In this document: positions 6,942-13,590 of the stretch, piece after piece
Position numbering within the stretch: position 1 is the first letter of the stretch
How the letters are laid out: each line of letters begins with the position of its first letter
Assembly: GCF_030503735.1 (NCBI RefSeq)
Contig: NZ_CP073099.1
Coordinates: 1-27,267, forward strand
Source: Corynebacterium tuberculostearicum
GTDB taxonomy: Bacteria > Actinomycetota > Actinomycetes > Mycobacteriales > Mycobacteriaceae
Reading direction: 5' to 3'
DNA length: 27,267 nucleotides
The notes under the pieces: generated by a model
Told to the model about the DNA's origin: nothing
The model's input: the letters and a program-made list of their open reading frames with translations, nothing else
Database searches by the model: none
Made by a program: the position numbers and the translations under genes

Positions 6942-6955
6942 GGTGTGGCCTTGTT

Positions 6956-7441
6956 TTAGGAGTTGTTTTGCCTGCGCCAGGCGTTGAGGAATAGCTGGGA
7001 GATGGGCAGGTTTTGGTTGTAGGCCAGTTCCCTAATGGCCATGTATTCCTCGACGGGTACACGGAGGAAGACGGAGTGGCCCTCGAAGGCGCTTCCTGGC
7101 CCGCGTCGTGGGCGGTCGTAGGTGAGGTTGCCGATTGCTCCGGATTCGGGGTCGGTGCGTAAGGCGTTGAGGAGTTGGGCGCCAAGTCCGATGCCGGTTT
7201 GTTCTTTGATTTTGAGCATCGTGGCGTGGAGTTCTTGGGGGACTTTGACGGTGGTGTTTTTGGTGCCGCCTACGTCGATGAAGTCATCTGTTTTGATTTT
7301 GCGCGTAGTTTTGAGCAGGTAGTTGTCTTCGTCGCTGACTGTTTGTTTACTGCGTGCTCGGGTGGTGGCGCGCTGGGTGGTGGTGCCGTTGTTTTTCTTA
7401 AGTGCGCGGTTGGCGAAGTTTTTGCCGAGGTTGTTAGTCAT
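6956..7441 (-). CDS. Tandem ribbon-helix-helix DNA-binding protein (ParB/omega-like role)
   Basis: This encodes 161 residues. The first 60 are basic and polar (KKNNGTTTQRATTRARSKQ). They are followed by two apparent ribbon-helix-helix units: TTVKVPQELHATMLKIKEQTGIGLGAQLLNAL (about 63-94) and SVFLRVPVEEYMAIRELAYNQNLPISQLFLNAW (about 123-155). Two RHH motifs in one chain would act as a built-in dimer. The ATG at 7441 overlaps the parA stop (ATGACTAA), indicating translational coupling. In type Ib partition systems the gene after parA encodes the centromere-binding RHH protein, which also represses the operon. This protein is therefore the natural candidate to bind the 14-bp operator pairs. An in-frame start further upstream (7603) lies inside parA and is unlikely. 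Confidence 0.78.
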   Translation of the reverse strand: MTNNLGKNFANRALKKNNGTTTQRATTRARSKQTVSDEDNYLLKTTRKIKTDDFIDVGGTKNTTVKVPQELHATMLKIKEQTGIGLGAQLLNALRTDPESGAIGNLTYDRPRRGPGSAFEGHSVFLRVPVEEYMAIRELAYNQNLPISQLFLNAWRRQNNS

Positions 7442-8075
7442 TGATGAGTTCCCATGCTTGGTTGAAGAGGAAGTCGTATCCGTAAAGTTGTGCGCGTTTG
7501 TTGGCCGGCCAGGTTCCGGTGGCGTTGCCGAGGGCGGCGCGTTGGGGGATTGCTGGCCATAGGTAGGGGATTTCTGCTTCGTTGAGGATGTTTTTGCAGT
7601 CATCGACTGTTTTAGACGAGGCGTTCCACATGGTAAATATCACGCGGTATTTAGTGCCTGCGGGCACGGCTCGCTGGGCAGTGGTGATGACTTGTTCAAG
7701 TTCGGTGACTGTGCCTTTGGTGGGAATGAGGATGAGGTCGGAGTGGTTGGCGACTTCTTGAATCATGGAGTGCTCGCCGGGTGGGCCGTCGACGATAACG
7801 ATGTCTTCGTCGGGGATTTTCTTAAAGGCCCGCAGGATTTGGTTGTAGTTGCCCGTGTGGAGGGTTACGTCTACGAAGGGCAGCTTGGGATTGTCGGCGT
7901 GAGCATCTTCGGCCACTTCGTGCCAGGAGCTGAGCGTGCCTTGGTTGATGTCGGCGTCGATGATGTGGATGCGGCCGTTGGTGAGGCCGGAGTAGTAGGC
8001 TGCTGCGGCGAGCCAGACTGTGGAGGTGGTTTTGCCGACGCCGCCTTTGGCGTGCAGCAGGGAGATGACAGGCAT
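7434..8075 (-). CDS. parA: ParA-type partition ATPase
   Basis: This encodes 213 residues. The deviant Walker A KGGVGKTT lies at residues 10-17, Walker A' IIDADINQGTLSSW near 38-51, and Walker B DIVIVDGPPG near 91-100. There is no N-terminal DNA-binding domain, so it matches the short type Ib ParA ATPases that move plasmid copies over the nucleoid. It heads the parA - RHH - DnaB-N operon. Its leader carries CCGATTGAAAGGATAG eight to ten bases before the ATG, and the 46-bp palindromic operator R6 lies 73 bases upstream. A divergent small-RNA candidate next door can pair with this ribosome site. Confidence 0.92.
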   Translation of the reverse strand: MPVISLLHAKGGVGKTTSTVWLAAAAYYSGLTNGRIHIIDADINQGTLSSWHEVAEDAHADNPKLPFVDVTLHTGNYNQILRAFKKIPDEDIVIVDGPPGEHSMIQEVANHSDLILIPTKGTVTELEQVITTAQRAVPAGTKYRVIFTMWNASSKTVDDCKNILNEAEIPYLWPAIPQRAALGNATGTWPANKRAQLYGYDFLFNQAWELIND

Positions 8076-8147
8076 GTTCTATCCTTTCAATCGGTGTCAA
8101 GTGCAGCGTAGAAGCAGGTTCTTTGCTGTTGTTTTCAACGGTAACAC

Positions 8148-8193
8148 AATAGCAATACTAATAGCAATAGGCATTGCTATTAGTATTGCTATT
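8148..8193. promoter_or_regulatory. Control region R6: 46-bp palindrome upstream of parA (operator, possible parS)
   Basis: This is a perfect inverted repeat with 21-bp arms around a 4-base centre. It contains operators GCAATACTAATAGC (8152-8165) and GCTATTAGTATTGC (8176-8189), 24 bp apart. Being the most symmetric site and lying between parA and the divergent small RNA, it is a good candidate for the main centromere/operator. Confidence 0.8.
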
Positions 8194-8214
8194 TCTTTAT
8201 TTTTGGTGTTCAGG

Positions 8215-8244
8215 TTGACGATTTTTAAACTTGGCAGTTATTAT
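8215..8244 (+). promoter_or_regulatory. Promoter of the small RNA
   Basis: TTGACG (8215-8220), an 18-base spacer and TATTAT (8239-8244) form a good sigma-A-type promoter pointing right, away from parA. Transcription would begin near 8250-8252. Confidence 0.65.
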
Positions 8245-8250
8245 TAAAGC

Positions 8251-8316
8251 GTCAAGTGATTAAGAGCTATCCTTTTAATCGGCAGATTGGCCCCAACTTC
8301 GGTTGGGGTCTTTTTG
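8251..8316 (+). ncRNA. Putative antisense small RNA targeting the parA ribosome site
   Basis: A roughly 65-nt transcript is predicted between a good promoter (8215-8244) and a strong intrinsic terminator (7-bp stem with TTCG loop at 8291-8308, then TCTTTTT). It has no open reading frame of note. Bases 8268-8283 (CTATCCTTTTAATCGG) are complementary, with one G-U pair, to the 16 bases CCGATTGAAAGGATAG of the parA leader, including its AAAGGA ribosome site. They are complementary over 13 bases to the same site in the three R1-R3 leaders. This suggests a trans-acting translational repressor; expression is not shown by sequence. Confidence 0.6.
8291..8315 (+). terminator. Intrinsic terminator of the small RNA
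   Basis: CCCCAAC-TTCG-GTTGGGG is followed by TCTTTTT. It is a textbook rho-independent signal on the plus strand only. No plus-strand protein gene lies upstream, which is what draws attention to the RNA. Confidence 0.8.
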
Positions 8317-8343
8317 TTTATCTGCCCCGACCTTGGATTCTAG

Positions 8344-10039
8344 GGGTCGTTGCAACGATGATGGTTAGTTTGGTTTGATGCTACCGGTTTGTGTGAGGGC
8401 GTTGGTCATGACTTCGGCTGGGGTGCGCCAGTTGAGTGCTTTGCGTGGTTTGTGGTTGTGAATGTTGGCGATCATCTCCAAGTCCTCGGCACTGTAGATG
8501 GACAGGTCGCTGTTTTTAGGAAGGTTTCTTCTCAGCCTGCCGTTGGTGTTTTCGTTGCTGCCGCGTTCCCATGGCGATCCTGGATGGCAGAAGTAGATGG
8601 GAATGTCAGTAGCCATGGTAAAGGCTTTATGGCCAGCCATTTCGCTTCCTTGGTCCCAGGTAATTGATGACCAGATAGCTTTATCGATTCCTGCAACTGC
8701 CTTGTGCAGGGCTGTGAATACTTCTTTGCTGGTATGCCTTCCCGGTAAGTGGCCAAGGACAACAAATCGGCTAACGCGTTCTACTAGCGTGATTACCGCT
8801 GATTGGTTGTTTTTACCGAGGATGAGGTCGCCTTCCCAGTGGCCTGGCAAAATACGTTCACTTACCTCATCTGGCCGGTCGTCTATGAGGATCATGTCGT
8901 CGACGAAGCGTTGCTGGGAAGCTGTGGTGGTGCGTGATTGGCGTTTCTTGCGTTTCTTTCTACCGGTCGGCAAGTCCAAGCCAAGGTCTTTGAGTCTTCC
9001 TTTGGCCTGCAGGTAAAAGGCGTCATAAATCGTTTCGTGACTAATGCGCATGTCCTTATCAGTGGGGTAGTCGATGGGCAGGCGATTAGAAATCTCCTCA
9101 GGTGACCATTGTGCCCGCAATTGTGCGCATACATAGTCCCATAGCCTTTTGTTGGCTAGTAGTTTCGGTATTTTCGGCCGCAATCTCCGCGCACAGGCCT
9201 TTAACTGGGCTGTTTCCGCACGATACGGGCCTTCAGCACTGTGGTTTCTGCGCACTTCACGCTGAATTGACGATGCACTACGCCCTAAACGGCGCCCAAT
9301 CTCACGCAGTGGCACATCTTCGCGGAGAAGATCGGCGATAATGACGCGTTCTTCGAAGCAAATGTAGCGATTGCTGATGCGTTTATACGGATCTACCCCG
9401 CTAGGTAAGGCGGGAGGGGCAAGCCTTCCGGATTCGATGACATCATGGCGTTGGTGCAGCGCTTTCATAAGTCTGTTATACGTGCTGGCGTCTTCGCCGA
9501 CGGGTATGAACTCTTCTCGTCGACCCTGGGATTTGGTGAGTCCTTTTTCGAAATCTAAACGCAGTCGACGATCAATTCCTACTGCCGTGCCAGCATCACC
9601 ACCAGGCAGGCTCGCCAGCCGAAGGCGCAGGTATTCCACTCTTAACTGCGTCTGGCGGACTTTCCGAGCATACTGACTTAACCGGATATGGCACCCAGCT
9701 TCCGTAGCTACGGCATACGCAGCGGTAAGATGCATCCCACATCTTTTAGCAGCTTGGCGTACCGACAGTCCGCTTCGGACTAGCTCTACAAGCTGGACAG
9801 CCTGGCTGCCGCGGCGATCAACTCGTTTGGCTTTATACACGACTGGCAATCCAAAGGCATGGCAAAAATTCAAAGCATGCCCGTAATGACAGCCAAGCTC
9901 ACCAGCCGCCGAACGGACACTACGCCCACTGCCAACCAAGGCAACTAAGCCACGACGATCCGATTCAGACAACGAATGAAACGGGCCAACAACCCCAGAC
10001 ACAACAACACCCTCCTAAGGGAAAGTGTTGCAACGACCC
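8344..10039 (-). mobile_element. IS30-family insertion sequence
   Basis: The element is about 1696 bp. Its ends are inverted repeats GGGTCGTTGCAAC (8344-8356) and GTTGCAACGACCC (10027-10039), and one large transposase gene fills the interior. A clear two-base target duplication is not visible. An HTH-coding remnant abuts the right end, so insertion or an adjacent deletion probably truncated a gene there. Confidence 0.88.
8365..10002 (-). CDS. IS30-family transposase
   Basis: This encodes 545 residues, longer than the classical IS30 protein (about 380) because of an N-terminal extension of some 200 residues. The extension contains two helix-turn-helix-like segments (SVRSAAGELGCHYGHALNF and SVRQAAKRCGMHLTAAYAV). 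The IS30-type HTH (PLREIGRRLGRSASSIQREVRRN) follows near 230. The DDE core shows HWEGDLILGKNNQSAV, then SITWDQGSEMAGH, then CHPGSPWERGSNENTNGRLRR, with the catalytic D, D and E in the usual places. It starts at a GTG. Long IS30 transposases of this kind are common in actinobacteria. The protein looks intact. Confidence 0.93.
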   Translation of the reverse strand: MSGVVGPFHSLSESDRRGLVALVGSGRSVRSAAGELGCHYGHALNFCHAFGLPVVYKAKRVDRRGSQAVQLVELVRSGLSVRQAAKRCGMHLTAAYAVATEAGCHIRLSQYARKVRQTQLRVEYLRLRLASLPGGDAGTAVGIDRRLRLDFEKGLTKSQGRREEFIPVGEDASTYNRLMKALHQRHDVIESGRLAPPALPSGVDPYKRISNRYICFEERVIIADLLREDVPLREIGRRLGRSASSIQREVRRNHSAEGPYRAETAQLKACARRLRPKIPKLLANKRLWDYVCAQLRAQWSPEEISNRLPIDYPTDKDMRISHETIYDAFYLQAKGRLKDLGLDLPTGRKKRKKRQSRTTTASQQRFVDDMILIDDRPDEVSERILPGHWEGDLILGKNNQSAVITLVERVSRFVVLGHLPGRHTSKEVFTALHKAVAGIDKAIWSSITWDQGSEMAGHKAFTMATDIPIYFCHPGSPWERGSNENTNGRLRRNLPKNSDLSIYSAEDLEMIANIHNHKPRKALNWRTPAEVMTNALTQTGSIKPN

Positions 10040-10040
10040 T

Positions 10041-10208
10041 CTGAACTCAAGGACCGCACGGCAAATAGCCGAGGAAATTGGATGCGAACGAAGCACTGTA
10101 GCTCGGCATATTTCTGCCCTTACGCGAAACTCACCAACGACTAGCTCAATGCTTGTTCGAATAGGCCGCGACTCATGTCGCGGGTGCGGCCTATTGTCGA
10201 GACCATGA
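10041..10208 (+). pseudogene. Truncated helix-turn-helix protein remnant beside IS30
   Basis: Directly after the IS30 right end an open plus-strand frame reads LNSRTARQIAEEIGCERSTV, then ARHISALTRNSPTTS, to a stop at 10206. The TARQIAEEIGCERSTVARHI part is a convincing helix-turn-helix of the resolvase/Hin type. No start codon or upstream half is visible; the left flank of the element does not continue it. Probably the 3' end of a gene lost by IS30 insertion and deletion. Residues after ARHIS may be out of the original frame. Confidence 0.45.
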
Positions 10209-10453
10209 GCTTCCTTACCGAGTACAACGAACCCCGCGACCTAAACCTGATTGATACTTCTCCCGCCAAGCTGGAGGGGGACTGCTACGAAGTGGCCAGC
10301 GCTTTGCGCGCCGCCGCCCGCTTTCTCGAAGTCCTCAACCAACTACCGGGCACTCCCGCAGTGCGTGACTGGCAAGGCGACGCAGATGAGCTAATAAACA
10401 TTGCGGAGACGCTTACCGATGACGCCGCAGAGTTTTTCAACGACCAAAACTAA
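10205..10453 (+). CDS. Small acidic hypothetical protein
   Basis: This encodes 82 residues, MSFLTEYNEPRDLNLIDTSP onward. It is predominantly helical and acidic (EVASALRAAARFLEVLNQLP, then DADELINIAETLTDDAAEFF). No recognised family. The ATG at 10205 is chosen because the protein-like composition begins here; an ATG at 10175 would add ten residues from the HTH-remnant region. No strong ribosome site is seen. The gene converges with 10499-10747. Function unknown. Confidence 0.55.
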   Translation: MSFLTEYNEPRDLNLIDTSPAKLEGDCYEVASALRAAARFLEVLNQLPGTPAVRDWQGDADELINIAETLTDDAAEFFNDQN

Positions 10454-10498
10454 CGTCCCGTTCCGGTTGCGGACTTCGCCTTGCAGTCACGATAGTGG

Positions 10499-10747
10499 CT
10501 ATCTGATGGCGAGCCTTGTGCCGTCGCCGCCGTGGATATAGTTCAGCAGCGCCAAGGCACGGCCCTTGGAGTAGGTGGGGTATTTTTCGCCGTCAGCACC
10601 CTCGCGTTTCTCTACTTCACCTAGCCCCTGGGCGGTTGTGGGGATGGGTGCGTCGACCGGAGTTCCGTCCGGTTTGAAAGCGACGACACGGAAAAGGTTT
10701 GTCTTTTTGCGGTCTTTGTCCTCAAAAGGGATTGCTATGTAACTCAA
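10499..10747 (-). CDS. Hypothetical protein, probable TTG start
   Basis: This encodes 82 residues if translation begins at the TTG at 10747, which sits nine bases after AAAGGA and gives MSYIAIPFEDKDRKKTNLFR. The frame stays open up to 10828, but the extra 27 residues look non-coding. The sequence has a strand-rich start, a charged loop (EDKDRKK) and a C-terminal helix (SKGRALALLNYIHGG). No family recognised. Confidence 0.5.
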   Translation of the reverse strand: MSYIAIPFEDKDRKKTNLFRVVAFKPDGTPVDAPIPTTAQGLGEVEKREGADGEKYPTYSKGRALALLNYIHGGDGTRLAIR

Positions 10748-10828
10748 AAGCCTGGTTCCTTTCACAAGTGGTGGGTGAACGCTTCCCAACCTAGCAGCGT
10801 TGGGCAACCAGCCCACCCGCCGTTGCAA

Positions 10829-11071
10829 GCGTCACGGTCGGGGGTTATCGTCCTGCGGCCCGTGGGGCCTTGGTCGATACCTCGACAAGTCTGCGTGGGT
10901 GTGAGGCTTGTCTAGGTGCGCGGCCACACACGCCGATGCGATGTGTACAGTGCGTGCAACCGGGTGGGTGCGCATTGCAGGTATCACCACCGTCTTCCAG
11001 GGCATACCCTAAAAGGACAGTTTAGGAATTACATCCATCGTGTTTAACTCGCTGTTCGCTAGGGTGGGTTT
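10829..11071. other. Resolvase upstream region, possible res site
   Basis: This 243-bp gap precedes the serine recombinase. It contains the short dyad CCTAAA-AGGACAG-TTTAGG near 11008-11027 and GC-rich partial repeats. Small serine resolvases normally act on a res site directly upstream of their gene, so the site is expected here, but three subsites cannot be delimited by eye. Confidence 0.35.
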
Positions 11072-11692
11072 ATGAGTAATGAAACAGAACCGTCACTACC
11101 TCTAGACATTCCTGAACAACCAGAGGTGGTTACGGGGCAGAAAATCGGTTACGCGCGTGTGAGTTCCAAAGATCAGAATCTTGACCGACAGTTGGCGGCG
11201 TTGAAGAAGGAAAAAGTCTTCCGCATCTTCACTGACACGGTGAGTGGTTCGTCCACTCAGCGGCCCGGCTTAGATGGGGCGCTGAATTATGTGCGCGCCG
11301 GCGATCAACTCATTGTGGTGAGCATGGACAGGCTTGCCCGTTCCCTTATCGACCTCCACCGCCTGGTCGATGATCTCACCGAACGCGGAGTATCCGTCAA
11401 GTTCCTCAAAGAGGGGCAGACCTATTCTTTAGATTCCAGTCCGGTGGCCAAGCTCATGCTTGGCCTACTCGGGTCTGTGGCGGAGTTTGAGCGTTCGATT
11501 ATTCGTGAGCGCCAAGCCGAAGGCATTGCCAAAGCCAAGGCGCGCGGCGTTTATAAGGGGCGGGCGAAAGTCCTCGACGAGGAACAAGTAGCGCAGGCGC
11601 GCGAGTGGGTGGGGGAGGGGATTCCGAAAGCGGAGGTTGCCCGCCGATTCGGCATTGGGCGCACCACACTGTATAAATACCTCGCTGACTAG
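11072..11692 (+). CDS. Serine recombinase (resolvase/invertase family)
   Basis: This encodes 206 residues. After a 25-residue leader the resolvase domain begins KIGYARVSSKDQNLDRQL, where the nucleophilic serine lies in the ARVSS motif. Conserved TDTVSGSSTQRPGL, DQLIVVSMDRLARS and LLGSVAEFERSIIRERQAEG follow. The C-terminal HTH of Hin/resolvase type is KAEVARRFGIGRTTLYKYL. A size near 200 residues fits small resolvases that reduce plasmid multimers or resolve Tn3-type cointegrates. No transposase of that type is nearby, so a multimer-resolution role is the simplest reading. It converges with the membrane protein at 11700-11993. Confidence 0.9.
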   Translation: MSNETEPSLPLDIPEQPEVVTGQKIGYARVSSKDQNLDRQLAALKKEKVFRIFTDTVSGSSTQRPGLDGALNYVRAGDQLIVVSMDRLARSLIDLHRLVDDLTERGVSVKFLKEGQTYSLDSSPVAKLMLGLLGSVAEFERSIIRERQAEGIAKAKARGVYKGRAKVLDEEQVAQAREWVGEGIPKAEVARRFGIGRTTLYKYLAD

Positions 11693-11699
11693 CGAGCCG

Positions 11700-11993
11700 T
11701 TAGAGGTAGTCGGCAAGCGAGAAAAGGGCGATCGCCCCCAGGATGAGACCGAGGAAAATCCCGGTATCAATCCAGTGCGATTTTTTCACTGGCCCCTCCC
11801 ACGGCATGGTGGCTGCTATGGCGACACCAACGCGCACTGCTATAGCAAGCAGACAGAAGGCGAAAAGCGTCAGGAGCTCTGCCACCCGGCCAAACAGACC
11901 GGCGACGATAATTGAGATGACTGCCGCCCCGAAAATTACGGTGCTGGTGCGAAGCGATGGACGAGGTGCGGGTGAAGGATTTTTTCTACTCAT
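11700..11993 (-). CDS. Small integral membrane protein
   Basis: This encodes 97 residues. The N-terminus is basic (MSRKNPSPAPRPSLR), followed by three predicted transmembrane segments: TVIFGAAVISIIVAGLFG, LLTLFAFCLLAIAVRVGVAIA and IFLGLILGAIALFSLADYL. It faces the resolvase tail-to-tail with a 7-bp gap. No family or function is recognised. Confidence 0.6.
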   Translation of the reverse strand: MSRKNPSPAPRPSLRTSTVIFGAAVISIIVAGLFGRVAELLTLFAFCLLAIAVRVGVAIAATMPWEGPVKKSHWIDTGIFLGLILGAIALFSLADYL

Positions 11994-12072
11994 ATGGACA
12001 CCATGTCATATGGGTGTGCACGCTCCCCCGAACAGAGATTTTCCCAGCTCGCGCATGATAGACACGCGTATT

Positions 12073-12146
12073 GGGCGACTTTTATCGGCCGGCGGACTCG
12101 CGTGCGTTAGCCGCGCGTGACGGTGGGTTTGTGCGGCAGGTGCCAG
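12073..12146 (-). pseudogene. Relic of an exonuclease gene 3' end (copy A)
   Basis: This 74-bp stretch is about 90% identical to 12868-12941, the true 3' end of the exonuclease gene. On the minus strand it still reads WHLPHKPTVTRG then a stop at 12107-12109. Just left of it, 12055-12069 is the exact reverse complement of the loop of the downstream terminator (12844-12858). The hicAB pair lies between the two copies. Confidence 0.75.
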
Positions 12147-12180
12147 TTCAATTGGCAAAGGAGCAAAATCAAGAAAAACC

Positions 12181-12223
12181 GTCAACCCATTGTTGACTTG
12201 TTTAGTCTCCCGTCGGTAGACTA
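12181..12223 (+). promoter_or_regulatory. hicAB promoter with operator dyads
   Basis: TTGACT (12193-12198), an 18-base spacer and TAGACT (12217-12222) form a promoter. Two dyads overlap it: GTCAAC-CCATT-GTTGAC (12181-12197) and TAGTCT...AGACTA (12203-12223). The expected start of transcription coincides with the A of the hicA ATG (12229), implying a leaderless message. HicB or the HicAB complex is the likely repressor. Confidence 0.65.
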
Positions 12224-12228
12224 CTGTT

Positions 12229-12438
12229 ATGAAACGAAACGCCGTCATCAAGAAATTGAAAGCGGAAGCCAAGCGGCGCGGTCTTGAATTTGAGGAAATC
12301 GCCCTATCGCGCCATGACGCTTATCGGGTAGGCAGCACAACCCGAACCTTAGGTAGGCACCGTGAGATTGACGATGTGACAGTCAAGAAGTTTTTCGACC
12401 AATACGCCCAAGAATTAGGTAAAGGCTGGTGGAGGTAA
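12229..12438 (+). CDS. hicA: HicA-family toxin
   Basis: This encodes 69 residues (MKRNAVIKKLKAEAKRRGLEF, then GSTTRTLGRHREIDD and FFDQYAQELGKGWWR). It matches actinobacterial HicA-like mRNA-interferase toxins with a double-stranded-RNA-binding-like fold. A histidine in SRHDAYRVG sits where the family keeps its catalytic His. HicA toxins cleave mRNA, halting translation until neutralised by HicB. The stop overlaps the hicB start by one base (TAATG). Expected to serve plasmid maintenance. Confidence 0.8.
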   Translation: MKRNAVIKKLKAEAKRRGLEFEEIALSRHDAYRVGSTTRTLGRHREIDDVTVKKFFDQYAQELGKGWWR

Positions 12439-12818
12439 TGACCACGACATACACAGTAACCGCAGAACGCGGAACCAGCGGAGTATGGGTGCTCGAATGC
12501 GCCGAACTAGGGGCAGTGTCCCAAACTAAGCGGCTGGCTAATGCTGCCGACGAGATGCGCGAAGCACTGGCCTACCAGGCAGGCCTAGACCCAGACGAAC
12601 TCAACATTATTGTTGATGTTGTTCTCCCACCGGGCCTTGCGGAAATGAAAGCTCGCGCCGAAAAAGAACGCGAAGAAGCGGCACGACTGGCCGCTGCGGC
12701 ACAGGCAAGCACTCATGACCTCGCTGTTGCAATGAGAAACGCTGGAATGACCGTGCGAGATATGGGAACAGTCCTCGGAGTGTCTTACCAGCGCGCCCAA
12801 AAGCTCGCAGCATCCTAA
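12438..12818 (+). CDS. hicB: HicB-family antitoxin
   Basis: This encodes 126 residues. The N-terminal HicB-type beta domain (TTYTVTAERGTSGVWVLECAELGAVSQTKRL) is followed by a helix (ADEMREALAYQAGLD), a charged alanine-rich coiled coil (AEMKARAEKEREEAARLAAA) and a C-terminal helix-turn-helix (VRDMGTVLGVSYQRAQKLAAS). The last would bind the operators before hicA. GGAGG ends two bases before the overlapping TAATG, giving tight coupling to the toxin. A strong hairpin terminator follows at 12835-12878. Confidence 0.8.
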   Translation: MTTTYTVTAERGTSGVWVLECAELGAVSQTKRLANAADEMREALAYQAGLDPDELNIIVDVVLPPGLAEMKARAEKEREEAARLAAAAQASTHDLAVAMRNAGMTVRDMGTVLGVSYQRAQKLAAS

Positions 12819-12834
12819 ACACTGAAAGCGAAAG

Positions 12835-12878
12835 TCGCCCAGTACGCGTGTCTATCATGCGCGTGCTGGGCGATTTTT
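12835..12878 (+). terminator. Terminator after hicAB
   Basis: A 14-bp stem (TCGCCCAGTACGCG / CGCGTGCTGGGCGA, one mismatch) with an 11-base loop is followed by TTTTT. It also lies at the 3' end of the convergent exonuclease and may serve both. Confidence 0.8.
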
Positions 12879-12901
12879 CTCGACCGGTGGACTCGTGTGC
12901 G

Positions 12902-13570
12902 TTAGCGGCGTGTGACGGTGGGTTTGTGCGGCAGGTGCCAGCTGGTGGCGTGGCTGGCGTTAAACGGCTCGGTCTGGTCGATGATTTGGCGTCCAATCTT
13001 GGCTGCTTCGCGTCCAAAAAGTTTGTTCAGCATCTGTCCGGTGGCGGTCGCGTCGGCGATAGCCGCGTGGGACTGCGGGTTATTCAGCCCAACATGGTCA
13101 AGCAGGGCGGAAAGTTTGTAGGAGCGCAGGGACACCATTTGCTTAGCCAAGGCGATGGTATCTACGAATGGGAAGTAGACGTCCTCCCCGTCTGAGGTGG
13201 TGATGCGGTCGGCTTCAGCAAGAATCATCTTGGAATCGAAGGGGGCGTTGTGTGCCATGAGCACCATGCCATCTACACGTGTGGCGAACTCGGTGTAGAC
13301 CTCTGGGAAGGTGGGTGCGTGGGCGACATCAGCGTTGGTGATGCCGTGGATGTGGGAGTTTTTAATCTGCTTGCCGTCAGGATTAATCAGCGTGTGCCAT
13401 TGGTCGACAAGCCGGAAGGATTCATCAAAGCGGGCGGCGGCGAGTTCAATGATGCGGTCGTAGCGCTTGTTAAACCCCGTGGTCTCTGTGTCAATGATGG
13501 CAAAGACTGGCCTGCCCGCCTGCGGGTGGGCAGCGTTGTCTAGATGGGGTTGCCCGCAAATCGTGGACAC
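12902..13570 (-). CDS. DEDDh 3'-5' exonuclease (DnaQ-like), 5' end replaced by IS sequence
   Basis: Exo I is DTETTGFNKRYDRIIELAAAR, Exo II is MAHNAPFDSKMI and Exo III is SHAAIADATAT, with the H-A-x-x-D of the DEDDh class. The protein is thus a DnaQ/epsilon-like proofreading or RNase T-type exonuclease. The open frame starts at a GTG inside the end of IS3-B; the first eight residues (MSTICGQP) come from the element. Then HLDNAAHPQAGRPVFAI begins, and HLDNA also ends the severed 5' fragment at 14865-14921. The catalytic domain is complete, so a protein may still be made from an IS-borne start, but expression is uncertain. C-terminus ...WHLPHKPTVTRR. Confidence 0.82.
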   Translation of the reverse strand: MSTICGQPHLDNAAHPQAGRPVFAIIDTETTGFNKRYDRIIELAAARFDESFRLVDQWHTLINPDGKQIKNSHIHGITNADVAHAPTFPEVYTEFATRVDGMVLMAHNAPFDSKMILAEADRITTSDGEDVYFPFVDTIALAKQMVSLRSYKLSALLDHVGLNNPQSHAAIADATATGQMLNKLFGREAAKIGRQIIDQTEPFNASHATSWHLPHKPTVTRR

Positions 13571-13590
13571 GTAGTGGAGCTACCTAGTGT

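Noticed and set aside
7442..7603. Longer start for the tandem-RHH gene (215 residues).
   Set aside because: It lies inside parA and has low-complexity composition. The ATG at 7441 overlapping the parA stop is the natural coupled start.
8251..8290. The small-RNA region considered as a degenerate leader of a lost minus-strand gene, because it shares CCTTTYAATCGG and GTCAAGTG with the leaders.
   Set aside because: The two shared strings are in permuted order, no start codon follows on the minus strand, and a plus-strand promoter and terminator bracket the segment. An evolutionary origin from a leader remains possible.
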